Below, in pieces: positions 1-6,785 of a stretch of DNA of 64,000 nucleotides. The DNA is from Scatomonas sp963930955 (GTDB lineage: Bacteria; Bacillota; Clostridia; Lachnospirales; Lachnospiraceae). Positions within the stretch are counted from its first letter, which is position 1. Every line of letters starts with the position of its first letter. The notes below the pieces were generated by a model. The model worked only from the letters and a program-made list of their open reading frames with translations, made no database searches and was not told where the DNA came from. The position numbers and the translations under genes are program-made. The stretch spans positions 1,860,001 to 1,924,000 of the forward strand of contig OZ006967.1 of assembly GCA_963930955.1 (NCBI GenBank). Direction: 5' to 3'.

Positions 1-56
1 CAGGAAGTTTCCAAGTAAAAACAGAGACAATTATTTTTGAGTAGGAGCAATGTAGA

Positions 57-935
57 ATGAAAATTACAGAGTTATTTGAACGGGGTGAATTTGTTGTTTC
101 CGCCGAGGTGGGGCCGCCCAAGGGATTTCATGTAGAGCACCTGCTGGAGGACGCTAAAAAGTATTTAAGCGGCATTTCTGCCGTAAACGTAACAGACAAC
201 CAGTCTTCGGTCATGCGCCTGGGCTCCCTGGCTATGAGCAAGGCTCTGATGGATCAGGGGCTGACCCCCATTTACCAGCTGACCTGCCGGGACCGGAACC
301 GGATCGCCCTGCAGTCGGATCTTTTAAGCGCCGCCATGTTCGGCATCGAGAACCTGCTGCTTCTTACGGGGGATCACACCAAGCTGGGAGATCATCCCCA
401 GGCGAAGCCGGTGTTTGACCTGGATTCCGTTTCCCTGATCCATGCGGTAACCCGGCTGGAAGCCGGGGTGGATCTGGGCGGCAATGAGCTGGTGGGCGAG
501 CCGCCGAAATTTGCCAAAGGAGCGGTGGTTTCTCCCTGCAGCGATTCCGTGGATGCCCAGCTGGCCAAAATGGAGCGGAAGGTACAGGCAGGGGCGGATT
601 ATTTCCAGACCCAGGCTGTCTTTGAACCGGAGAAATTTATCAAATTCATGGAGAAGGCCAAACAGTTCGGAAAGCCGGTGCAGGTGGGAATCATCATTCC
701 AAAATCTGCAGGCATGGCGAAATTTATGAACAACAATGTGGCCGGCATCCATGTTCCCGATGAGATGATCGAGGAGCTGAAAAAGGATAAGGAAAAGACC
801 AAGGCGGGCATCACCGGCGTGGAGATTGCCGCCAGAATCATTCAAGAGTGCCGTCCCTACTGCCAGGGCGTGCACATTATGGCTCTTGGCTGGGAGGACA
901 AAGTACCGGAGCTGCTGAAGCAGGCAGGAATTTAA
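57..935 (+). CDS. metF: Methylenetetrahydrofolate reductase
   Basis: This 292-aa protein has the usual length of a MetF TIM-barrel flavoprotein. It would interconvert 5,10-methylene- and 5-methyl-tetrahydrofolate in the cytoplasm, serving methionine synthesis or the methyl branch of the Wood-Ljungdahl pathway. Family segments visible are the N-terminal VVSAEVGPPKG, the central NLLLLTGDH, GADYFQTQAVF near residue 180 and VGIIIPKSA near 215. A GTAGGAGC ribosome site precedes the ATG. A hairpin terminator follows, so the gene ends its transcript. In acetogens MetF usually pairs with the zinc protein MetV; its presence upstream cannot be judged because the window starts here. The role in acetogenesis is inferred from the cooC and corrinoid genes elsewhere in the window. 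Confidence 0.95.
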   Translation: MKITELFERGEFVVSAEVGPPKGFHVEHLLEDAKKYLSGISAVNVTDNQSSVMRLGSLAMSKALMDQGLTPIYQLTCRDRNRIALQSDLLSAAMFGIENLLLLTGDHTKLGDHPQAKPVFDLDSVSLIHAVTRLEAGVDLGGNELVGEPPKFAKGAVVSPCSDSVDAQLAKMERKVQAGADYFQTQAVFEPEKFIKFMEKAKQFGKPVQVGIIIPKSAGMAKFMNNNVAGIHVPDEMIEELKKDKEKTKAGITGVEIAARIIQECRPYCQGVHIMALGWEDKVPELLKQAGI

Positions 936-946
936 TAATAAAAGGA

Positions 947-1001
947 CAGAGAGCTGTATGGTCAGGGCCGGTTTCGGCCTGGTTACAGCTCTCTGCTTTT
1001 T
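947..1001 (+). terminator. Rho-independent terminator after metF
   Basis: A 12-bp perfect stem (CAGAGAGCTGTA, 947-958, with its complement at 984-995) encloses an inner GGCCG/CGGCC stem and is followed by a short T run. Confidence 0.85.
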
Positions 1002-1043
1002 ACAAGGTATTCTGTTTTCATCTCATTTGTTCTGCCCTGCTGC

Positions 1044-1121
1044 TTAGAAGAGATCTTTTGTGTAAAGCTGCATATATGTCTCAAAAGAATCTCTCAGAAA
1101 AGCACTGAATCTTTTAATCAT
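1044..1121 (-). CDS. Possible 25-aa peptide, divergent from araC
   Basis: I do not recognise this peptide. A 25-codon frame (starts MIKRFSAFLRDSF, ends LYTKDLF) begins at an ATG at 1121 on the minus strand. A perfect AAGGAGG lies 10 bases upstream of that ATG. The peptide mixes basic and aromatic residues and could form an amphipathic helix. It is divergent from the AraC gene, and an inverted repeat carrying -10-like hexamers lies between them. No other gene lies in this gap. The strong ribosome site is the main argument; coding is otherwise unproven. Confidence 0.4.
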   Translation of the reverse strand: MIKRFSAFLRDSFETYMQLYTKDLF

Positions 1122-1149
1122 ATTTTTGGCACCTCCTTTTTGATTTCGA

Positions 1150-1178
1150 TTGTATTATAGCCCGGGGCAGGCTATAAT
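1150..1178 (+). promoter_or_regulatory. Promoter and inverted-repeat operator for araC
   Basis: TTGTAT (1150-1155) and TATAAT (1173-1178) are separated by 17 bp on the plus strand. A perfect inverted repeat, ATTATAGCC (1154-1162) and GGCTATAAT (1170-1178) with a 7-bp spacer, overlaps both. The left arm is also a -10-like TATAAT on the minus strand, so one protein bound here could control both directions. Confidence 0.6.
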
Positions 1179-1226
1179 TCTTGTCAAAAGGAAAGATTAA
1201 CCAGCCAAATCTTGCAGGAGGGCGCC

Positions 1227-2051
1227 ATGCATTTTTTCTATGAGATGAAGGATGATAGAATGGAAATTTATGAAAAAGAGTCCGTGCACTACCAGCCCCA
1301 TATCCACAAATCTATGGAGTGCATCTATGTGACCAAAGGTACCCTGGAACTGGGCGTGGAGGAAAGGTTTCTGCACATGGAGGCCGGGGATTTCGGCCTG
1401 GTCTTTCCTAATGTGATTCATCATTATCAGGTGTTCTGCAAGGAAGAGTCCCGGGCGTATTATTTTCTTCCACCCCCTTCTTTTACCGGGCCCTGGGCAG
1501 AGCAGCTGCTTCAGTGCCAGCCAACGGATCCGGTAGTTCCGGGCCGGAAGGTTCATCCGGATGTGCCCTATGCTCTGAAGCGCCTGCAGGAGATCTTCCA
1601 TCAGGAAGAAGACAAAAAAAGCCCTGTACTTGCCAGAGCTTTTACACAGATCATACTGTCCCGGACGCTGCCCCTGCTGCAGATGGAAAAACGGGAGGAG
1701 CAGCCGGGACATGACATCATTTACAATGCTGTGGTGTATATGGCCTCTCATTTTACGGAGGAGGATCTTTCCCTGACGAAGATGGGCCAGGATCTGGGCT
1801 ACAGTCCCTATGCCTTATCCCGGGTGTTTTCCGGAACTTTCCATACCAATTTTAACCAATACCTGAATGAGCTGCGGCTGAACCTGGCCCTGAATCTTAT
1901 GGAAAACCCACAGGAGTCCCTGACAGATCTGGCCATGGACGCGGGATTTGGCAGCATGCGCACCTTTAACCGGGTGTTCCGAGAGCGGTTTCACACTTCT
2001 CCCCGGGAGTACAGAAAAAACATGGCACGGACAGAAGCGGAGCTCCTTTAA
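1227..2051 (+). CDS. AraC-family transcriptional regulator
   Basis: This 274-aa regulator has an N-terminal cupin-like sensing half, with a histidine-containing HYQPHIHKSMECIYVTKG segment near residue 20. The C-terminal half carries two helix-turn-helix motifs, ending in the typical DAGFGSMRTFNRVFRERF and TSPREYRKN. The ATG at 1227 is preferred because AGGAGG ends six bases before it; a TTG at 1212 would lack a ribosome site. The ligand is unknown: the neighbours are metF, a possible peptide gene and birA, with no sugar genes adjacent. Its stop overlaps the convergent birA stop. The inverted repeat upstream may be an autoregulatory site. Confidence 0.9.
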   Translation: MHFFYEMKDDRMEIYEKESVHYQPHIHKSMECIYVTKGTLELGVEERFLHMEAGDFGLVFPNVIHHYQVFCKEESRAYYFLPPPSFTGPWAEQLLQCQPTDPVVPGRKVHPDVPYALKRLQEIFHQEEDKKSPVLARAFTQIILSRTLPLLQMEKREEQPGHDIIYNAVVYMASHFTEEDLSLTKMGQDLGYSPYALSRVFSGTFHTNFNQYLNELRLNLALNLMENPQESLTDLAMDAGFGSMRTFNRVFRERFHTSPREYRKNMARTEAELL

Positions 2052-3037
2052 TCCCCGTCATCCTCCAGACGGATCCGGATCTCCCCGGAGGACAGGCGGG
2101 CGGTCTCCCCGTTTTCAAAGCGGACGAGAAGACGGCAGTCCTCATCCACATCCAGGGCCAGGGCGATTCTGGTTCCGGAAGCAGACAGAACCTGGATCTG
2201 CTTTCCCAGGACCAGGCTGCGCCGCCGGTACTCTTCCACATAGCTTTTGGGATCCGGATTTTGGTACCAGTCCCAGAAATACCGGAGAAAAAGCGCGGCC
2301 AGATGGTTTTTATTATCTCCGCCGGGAGAGGGAAAGATGGATCCGGCTATGGAGGCCAGTTCTTCCGGGAAACCTTCTTCCGGGGGATATAAATTAAAGC
2401 CGGCTCCCAGAACCGCGTATTCCAGAAGACCTGTTTCCAGTTCTACAGAAGCTTCCGTGAGAATGCCGGCGATCTTTCTGCCATACAGATAAAGGTCATT
2501 GACCCATTTGATTCCCGGTTTTTGGCCGGAGAGTGTTTCTACGGCCTGGCAGGCCGCTACGGCCGCCATGGTGGTAAACCGGGTCCCGTCTTTGGGGGTG
2601 GCCATAGATGGCCGCAGCAGGAGGCTGAGATACAGACCGGTGCCGGCAGGGGAGTAAAAACTCCGTCCCTGTCTTCCGCGTCCGGCGCTCTGGCAGCCGG
2701 CGGCCAGGACCGTGCCTTCCGGCGCTCCCTGGGCAGCAGCTTCCCGCAGATGGGAATTGGTGGATTCCACCTGGGAGAGGACCGAGAGTTTCAGCTGTTT
2801 CTGTCCGGCGGAGAGATATTTTTCAATCCCCTGGGGGGACAGAATATCGGTATCTGCCGCCAGACAGTAGCCTTTGTTCCGTACAGCCTCAATGCGGTAT
2901 CCCTCTTCCTGCAGATGTTTTACCGCTTTCCAGACAGCAGCCCGGGTAAGGGAAAAGGTATCCGCCAGTTCTTCCCCGGAAAAAAAGCTGCCCCGGTTCT
3001 GTTCTAATAGTAAAAGAATTTTTTCTCTGGTTTTCAT
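2048..3037 (-). CDS. birA: Bifunctional biotin ligase and biotin operon repressor
   Basis: BirA attaches biotin to carboxylase carrier domains through biotinyl-AMP. The 329-aa form with an N-terminal winged helix (about residues 1-60, SLTRAAVWKAVKHLQEEGYRI) also represses biotin genes. The ligase domain shows the adenylate-binding GRGRQGR and the KWVNDLY lysine motif. The ATG at 3037 has GGGAGG just upstream; the in-frame start at 3055 does not. The gene ends tail to tail with the AraC gene, with stop codons overlapping. Its DNA target is very probably the TTGTAAAC/GTTTACAA palindrome upstream of bioY about 3.3 kb away. Confidence 0.95.
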   Translation of the reverse strand: MKTREKILLLLEQNRGSFFSGEELADTFSLTRAAVWKAVKHLQEEGYRIEAVRNKGYCLAADTDILSPQGIEKYLSAGQKQLKLSVLSQVESTNSHLREAAAQGAPEGTVLAAGCQSAGRGRQGRSFYSPAGTGLYLSLLLRPSMATPKDGTRFTTMAAVAACQAVETLSGQKPGIKWVNDLYLYGRKIAGILTEASVELETGLLEYAVLGAGFNLYPPEEGFPEELASIAGSIFPSPGGDNKNHLAALFLRYFWDWYQNPDPKSYVEEYRRRSLVLGKQIQVLSASGTRIALALDVDEDCRLLVRFENGETARLSSGEIRIRLEDDGD

Positions 3038-3153
3038 AAACACCTCCCGGTGCATCCTATGGTATCACAGCGCCATCCGGGTGTAAACCCAAAAGAAAAG
3101 TCTTATGGAAACAGGGGAACCATAAATAGCTTGCAGCAGACAGGAGTAAAAAC

Positions 3154-4776
3154 ATGACATCCATACAGCAGAAAAAGGAAAGCTACCGGCTTTCCCCGGA
3201 AATCATCGACAGGATATCCCAGAAATGCAGCCAGGTCCTGCAGGAGGCCCAGGCGGACAGAAAGGACGCGATCCGGCTGCGGCTTTCTCTGGAGGAGATT
3301 CTTTCCCTCTGGATGGATCGGCTTGGGGAGGGAGCGGAGTGCTCCATCCGCTGGGGAACCTGGTTCGGAAAAACGCGCCTGGAGGTGCGCATCCGGGGCA
3401 TCGAGCTGGATCCCTCCTCCCTGGAACAGGAAGAGGACACGGGGTTCATCCATGAAAAGCTTATGGCGCAGGCGGGCAGCGCTTTTACTTACGCATATAA
3501 AAATGGAGAAAATTGCCTCAGCCTTTCTCTGGCCAAAAAGAAAAAAATTTCTCAGGGCGCGCAGCTGCTCCTGGCCATTGCCCTGGGGCTTTTGCTGGGA
3601 GGTGTCAGTCTGGTGCTTCCGGAAAGGGGCAAAGAGTTCCTGACTTCCGTGACAGAGCCTTTATTTCAGGCATTTCTCGGTATCCTGCGGGCAGTGTCCT
3701 CTCCAATGATTCTGCTGGCTGTCTGCTGCGGCATTCTCAGCCTGGGAGATGTTTCCACTGTGGGAAAGGTGGGAAAAAAGGTGGTGTCCAATCTGCTGCT
3801 GATTTCTCTGGGGGTGGGCGTGGTTTCTCTGGCGGCGGTATTCTGGTTTTTCCCGGTCCGGGCAGGCGGAGGAGAAGGAACCGGTGGATTTCAGGGAATC
3901 TATCAGATGCTGCTGGATATTCTGCCGGGAGATCTGATTTCGCCTTTTTTAGATGCTAATGCCATGCAGATTATTTTTATGGGAATTGTGCTGGGAATCA
4001 CCCTGCTGATCCTGGGAGAGCGGGCTTCCCTGGTTAAAAAGACAGTGGAACAGCTGAATGAGACAGCCAAACTTATCATGGAGGGAATCGGACGGCTGCT
4101 CCCTTTGTTTATTTTTCTGAGTATTTTCTCCCTGCTCTCTTCCGGAACCCTGGGAAACGCAGGAGGAATCCTGAAAGCCCTGCTTCTCTGTCTGATTCTT
4201 TCCTTGGTTTCAGCGGTGATTTTTACCCTTTTCCTTTCTGTCAGACTGCAGGTATCCTGGATCCGGCTGCTGCGGCTTTTAAGCCCCTGCTTTCTTATTG
4301 CCCTCAGCACCGCTTCTTCCTCCGCCGCTCTTTCTTCCAACCTGGAAATCTGCGAGAGAGGATTGGGGATACCGGCAAAGATCACCAATTTTGCGGTTCC
4401 GCTGGGACAGGTGCTGTTTATGCCTACATCGGTCATAGAATATCTGGTTCTGGCCCTCTGTATGGCAGAAACTTATGAAATCGCCATGGCGCCCTCCTGG
4501 CTGATCACCGCAGTATTTGCCTCGGTTCTGCTGGCCGTGGCATCACCGCCGGTTCCGGGCTGCGGCCTGACCTGTATTACTGTTTTGTTCGCTCAGCTGG
4601 GAATTCCGGCGGAAGCAGCGGCGGCAGCCGTGGCGGTAGACGCAATTCTGGATTTTGTCAACACTGCCATCAATCTGCTCAGTCTGCAGACGGTTCTGAC
4701 CCTGACCGCCGATGGCCTGGGAATGCTGGAGGGGGAACGGGCAGCTATCAGCCAGGAAAAGTACAGCTCCCGGTAA
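3154..4776 (+). CDS. Dicarboxylate/amino acid:cation symporter with extra N-terminal domain
   Basis: This 540-aa protein combines a soluble N-terminal region of about 130 residues with a DAACS/SDF-type membrane transporter, which would import dicarboxylates or acidic amino acids with cations. The transporter part has multiple hydrophobic segments, a serine-rich hairpin-like ALSTASSSAALSSNLE near residue 390, and the later VDAILDFVNTAIN segment. Typical family members are about 400-450 aa and lack the N-terminal extension. That extension (AIRLRLSLEEIL and following) resembles the start of a GHKL/anti-sigma ATPase-like fold, but this is inference. A CAGGAG ribosome site precedes the ATG. A terminator follows directly. 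Confidence 0.85.
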   Translation: MTSIQQKKESYRLSPEIIDRISQKCSQVLQEAQADRKDAIRLRLSLEEILSLWMDRLGEGAECSIRWGTWFGKTRLEVRIRGIELDPSSLEQEEDTGFIHEKLMAQAGSAFTYAYKNGENCLSLSLAKKKKISQGAQLLLAIALGLLLGGVSLVLPERGKEFLTSVTEPLFQAFLGILRAVSSPMILLAVCCGILSLGDVSTVGKVGKKVVSNLLLISLGVGVVSLAAVFWFFPVRAGGGEGTGGFQGIYQMLLDILPGDLISPFLDANAMQIIFMGIVLGITLLILGERASLVKKTVEQLNETAKLIMEGIGRLLPLFIFLSIFSLLSSGTLGNAGGILKALLLCLILSLVSAVIFTLFLSVRLQVSWIRLLRLLSPCFLIALSTASSSAALSSNLEICERGLGIPAKITNFAVPLGQVLFMPTSVIEYLVLALCMAETYEIAMAPSWLITAVFASVLLAVASPPVPGCGLTCITVLFAQLGIPAEAAAAAVAVDAILDFVNTAINLLSLQTVLTLTADGLGMLEGERAAISQEKYSSR

Positions 4777-4794
4777 TTCTTTCAGGCATCAAAG

Positions 4795-4822
4795 AAGCTG
4801 TCCGCAGCCGGACAGCTTTTTT
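4795..4822. terminator. Terminator between convergent symporter and PepSY genes
   Basis: AAGCTGTCCG and CGGACAGCTT (4795-4804, 4809-4818) form a 10-bp stem followed by six T on the plus strand. It sits between two convergent genes and may serve both. Confidence 0.9.
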
Positions 4823-4839
4823 GATTGACTGTGCAGAAT

Positions 4840-5571
4840 TCAGTCATGAAATTCCTCCTGCCATTTCAGGAATTCTCCGTTATCAGCACGGATCTCAAAT
4901 TCATATTCCATGCCATTGTAGTGAATTTCTCCCTCGTAGTGAAGGATTCCGTCGTCGTACTCCAGTTCCATCTGCAGATTGCGGTCAGCAGCGCCGGATA
5001 CGCGGCCAAGGGCCAGGGCTTTTGCTTCTTCAAAGCTTACAGCAGGCTGAGCCAGCCCGGAATTCCCGGAGGAATCGGTGTTTCCGCCGCTGTTCTGATA
5101 TCTGTAGGAGTCATCGTCCCGATCTCTTTCCGCTTTCAGGATCGCGCCATCGGAGATCTGGATCTCGTAATCGTATTCCGTGCCCTGGCTGGCAAAATCT
5201 ACTTCATAGAAGACAAATCCGTCATCCCGATCCAGGTGCACCCGGAGGTAAGAAGTATCCGCCTCCTGTACGCCTGCGTCTGCCAGGGCGATGGCCGCCG
5301 CCTGTTCCTCGCCGATGTCGCCGCTGTTCTTTGGCTGTTCCTGGGCGGAGGGGGATGCCTCTGCGGGAGTACTTTCAACTTTCTCTGCGGTTGCCTGCTT
5401 CCCGGAAGAGGCCGCAACTGCGGAGGCGTCGTCCCTATCCTGGGGCTGCAGGGAGATGCTCTTGGAAACAGTGGTCTGTCCTCCTGCGGCTCCTTGGGAA
5501 GCCTGGGCTCCGCAGCCTGCCAGTAACCCGATAGAAATAGAAGCTGCTGCTAATAAAAATAATTTTTTCAT
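4840..5571 (-). CDS. PepSY-domain lipoprotein
   Basis: The 243-aa product has a lipoprotein signal peptide with lipobox LLAGC near residue 20, so it should be anchored outside the membrane. A low-complexity Ala/Ser/Glu-rich linker (about residues 25-80) precedes two PepSY-like repeats. The first contains FYEVDFASQGTEYDYEIQ and the second HYEGEIHYNGMEYEFEIR. PepSY domains are linked to peptidase inhibition and envelope processes, but no partner is adjacent. A perfect TAAGGAGG precedes the ATG at 5571. The coding strand is GC-rich and its antisense frames are open, but the signal peptide and repeats fix the strand. Confidence 0.9.
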   Translation of the reverse strand: MKKLFLLAAASISIGLLAGCGAQASQGAAGGQTTVSKSISLQPQDRDDASAVAASSGKQATAEKVESTPAEASPSAQEQPKNSGDIGEEQAAAIALADAGVQEADTSYLRVHLDRDDGFVFYEVDFASQGTEYDYEIQISDGAILKAERDRDDDSYRYQNSGGNTDSSGNSGLAQPAVSFEEAKALALGRVSGAADRNLQMELEYDDGILHYEGEIHYNGMEYEFEIRADNGEFLKWQEEFHD

Positions 5572-5678
5572 GATATTTCCTCCTTATACTCTTTTTATCT
5601 GTAAGGCCGGCTGTCTGCTGCCGTTCCTGTATCTTATGATGTGAGTATAGAAGAGGAAGATTAAAGAAAAATTAAAAT

Positions 5679-5701
5679 CAAAACTTTTTGAAAAAGTTTT
5701 T
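5679..5701 (-). terminator. AT-rich hairpin terminator after bioY
   Basis: CAAAACTTTTT and its near-complement AAAAAGTTTTTG form a hairpin directly downstream of the bioY stop, with T-rich sequence following on the minus strand. Confidence 0.65.
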
Positions 5702-5721
5702 GGATTGGTCGAAAAAAGAAT

Positions 5722-6285
5722 TTATAGCCTGGAGTGCAGGGCGGAGGCGATCCGGCGGGAAAGAACCAGGGCCAGGGCCATTTTGAGCAGATCCGGGATC
5801 ACGAAGGGCGCAACGCACCAGGTCAGTACGGCCGGAATACTGGCGGAGCCATTGGAACGGAGATACACCAGGGCAAACCAGAGGGTACCGAAGGCGTACA
5901 GCACGGCTAATCCAAGAACCAGGGCAAAGATACGGATTCCAAGGCAGGCCTGGCCGGATTTTGTAAAGGCCCGGTAAATCAGCCCAAGAAAAAGAAACCC
6001 GATGATATAGCCGCCGGTATTCCCCAGAAGAACGCCGATCCCTGCCTGAAAGTTGGAAAAGACAGGAATTCCTGCGGCGCCCAGCAGGATATAGACAAGG
6101 ATGGAAAGCGTTCCTGATTTTCCTCCCAGGAGAGACAGCACAAAGAATACGGCAAAAGTCTGCAGGGTAAAAGGAACCGCCGCCGGGATGCTGATCCAGG
6201 AACAGACTGCGATCATCACCGCTCCTGCAGCTGTATAGGTCAGCTGCGCGGTGCGGCCTGCTGCGTTGGTTTTCGAAGAAGTCAT
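5722..6285 (-). CDS. bioY: Biotin ECF transporter substrate-binding protein BioY
   Basis: BioY is the membrane S-component that binds biotin and works with the energy-coupling factor module. The 187-aa sequence shows family signatures: SIPAAVPFTLQTFAVFFVLSLLGG near the N-terminus, GAAGIPVFSNFQAGIGVLLGNTGGYIIGF in the middle, and multiple membrane helices. The ATG at 6285 has AGGTG nine bases upstream; a GTG at 6297 would lie inside that ribosome site. The only ECF ATPase in this window belongs to the cobalt system, so BioY probably uses a shared module encoded elsewhere. It has its own promoter overlapped by a BirA operator. Confidence 0.95.
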   Translation of the reverse strand: MTSSKTNAAGRTAQLTYTAAGAVMIAVCSWISIPAAVPFTLQTFAVFFVLSLLGGKSGTLSILVYILLGAAGIPVFSNFQAGIGVLLGNTGGYIIGFLFLGLIYRAFTKSGQACLGIRIFALVLGLAVLYAFGTLWFALVYLRSNGSASIPAVLTWCVAPFVIPDLLKMALALVLSRRIASALHSRL

Positions 6286-6321
6286 ACGTATGTTCACCTG
6301 CCTTCATTAAAATGGAGCATA

Positions 6322-6346
6322 TTGCCCCTCCTGTACACTGACGTTA
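6322..6346. repeat. Single end of the TA-flanked repeat element in the bioY leader
   Basis: The 25 bases from TTGCCCC to GACGTTA match the terminal inverted repeat of the 279-bp elements at 29557 and 38031, apart from a few changes. No partner end was found nearby, so this looks like a remnant. It lies just downstream of the likely bioY transcription start. Confidence 0.6.
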
Positions 6347-6353
6347 CAGAAGC

Positions 6354-6382
6354 ATCATAGCATAGCCTGACAAGATTGTAAA
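6354..6382 (-). promoter_or_regulatory. bioY promoter
   Basis: On the minus strand TTTACA (6382-6377) and TATGAT (6359-6354) are separated by exactly 17 bp. The -35 hexamer lies inside one half of the BirA operator. Confidence 0.8.
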
Positions 6383-6408
6383 CAAAAAATATATAGATGG
6401 TTTACAAT
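6375..6408. promoter_or_regulatory. BirA operator
   Basis: TTGTAAAC (6376-6383) and GTTTACAA (6400-6407) form a perfect palindrome with a 16-bp spacer, extended by A/T pairs on both sides. This matches the known Firmicutes BirA site. It overlaps the bioY -35, and birA itself is encoded 3.3 kb away, so biotin-dependent repression of bioY is expected. Confidence 0.9.
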
Positions 6409-6524
6409 TAAGGAAATTTCTATTACAGATCAGACAGAAAAAGAGGGAGGTTTGCCGTTTTTCCTAGGATGGGGAGAAAGCCGGGAAAAGTGGCTATTAT
6501 TGGAAAAATAGATACTTACAGGAA

Positions 6525-6560
6525 ATTCAATTTTATTCAACCTGATTCAATTTGATTCTC
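6525..6560 (+). repeat. ATTCAA repeats phased at 10 bp
   Basis: ATTCAA occurs at 6525, 6535 and 6545, with a degenerate ATTCTC at 6555, giving one copy per helical turn. Another ATTCAA lies at 6667. The otherwise unexplained, A/T-rich gap 6410-6785 upstream of the acyl-CoA synthetase-like gene holds these and no gene I can support. Confidence 0.5.
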
Positions 6561-6785
6561 TTTGCATAGGAGAGGAGAAAAAAGAACGAAATTAAAAGAA
6601 GAAGGTTTTTCCGAAAAACCCTGTAAAAACAGGGAAAAATCCTTGTGCGGAAAAAATTTCAACATGATTCAATTATAAAAAAATCTGCGCACAATCATTC
6701 TCTATTAACCTTTTGCCTTCCCGCGGTTTCGATGATATGGTTCTCATGTTTAATAAAGTTAAGAATAGAAATCCAACGAGGTAAA

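Noticed and set aside
848..1108. 86-codon plus-strand frame
   Set aside because: It overlaps metF and its terminator and has no ribosome site; treated as chance.
4825..5534. Large open frames antisense to the PepSY lipoprotein
   Set aside because: The minus strand has the signal peptide, lipobox, PepSY repeats and TAAGGAGG; the antisense frames are shadows of GC-rich coding.
6645..6785. N-terminal extension of the AMP-binding protein
   Set aside because: Family homology begins after 6786 and the GAGG site supports that start; the extension lies in an A/T-rich leader.
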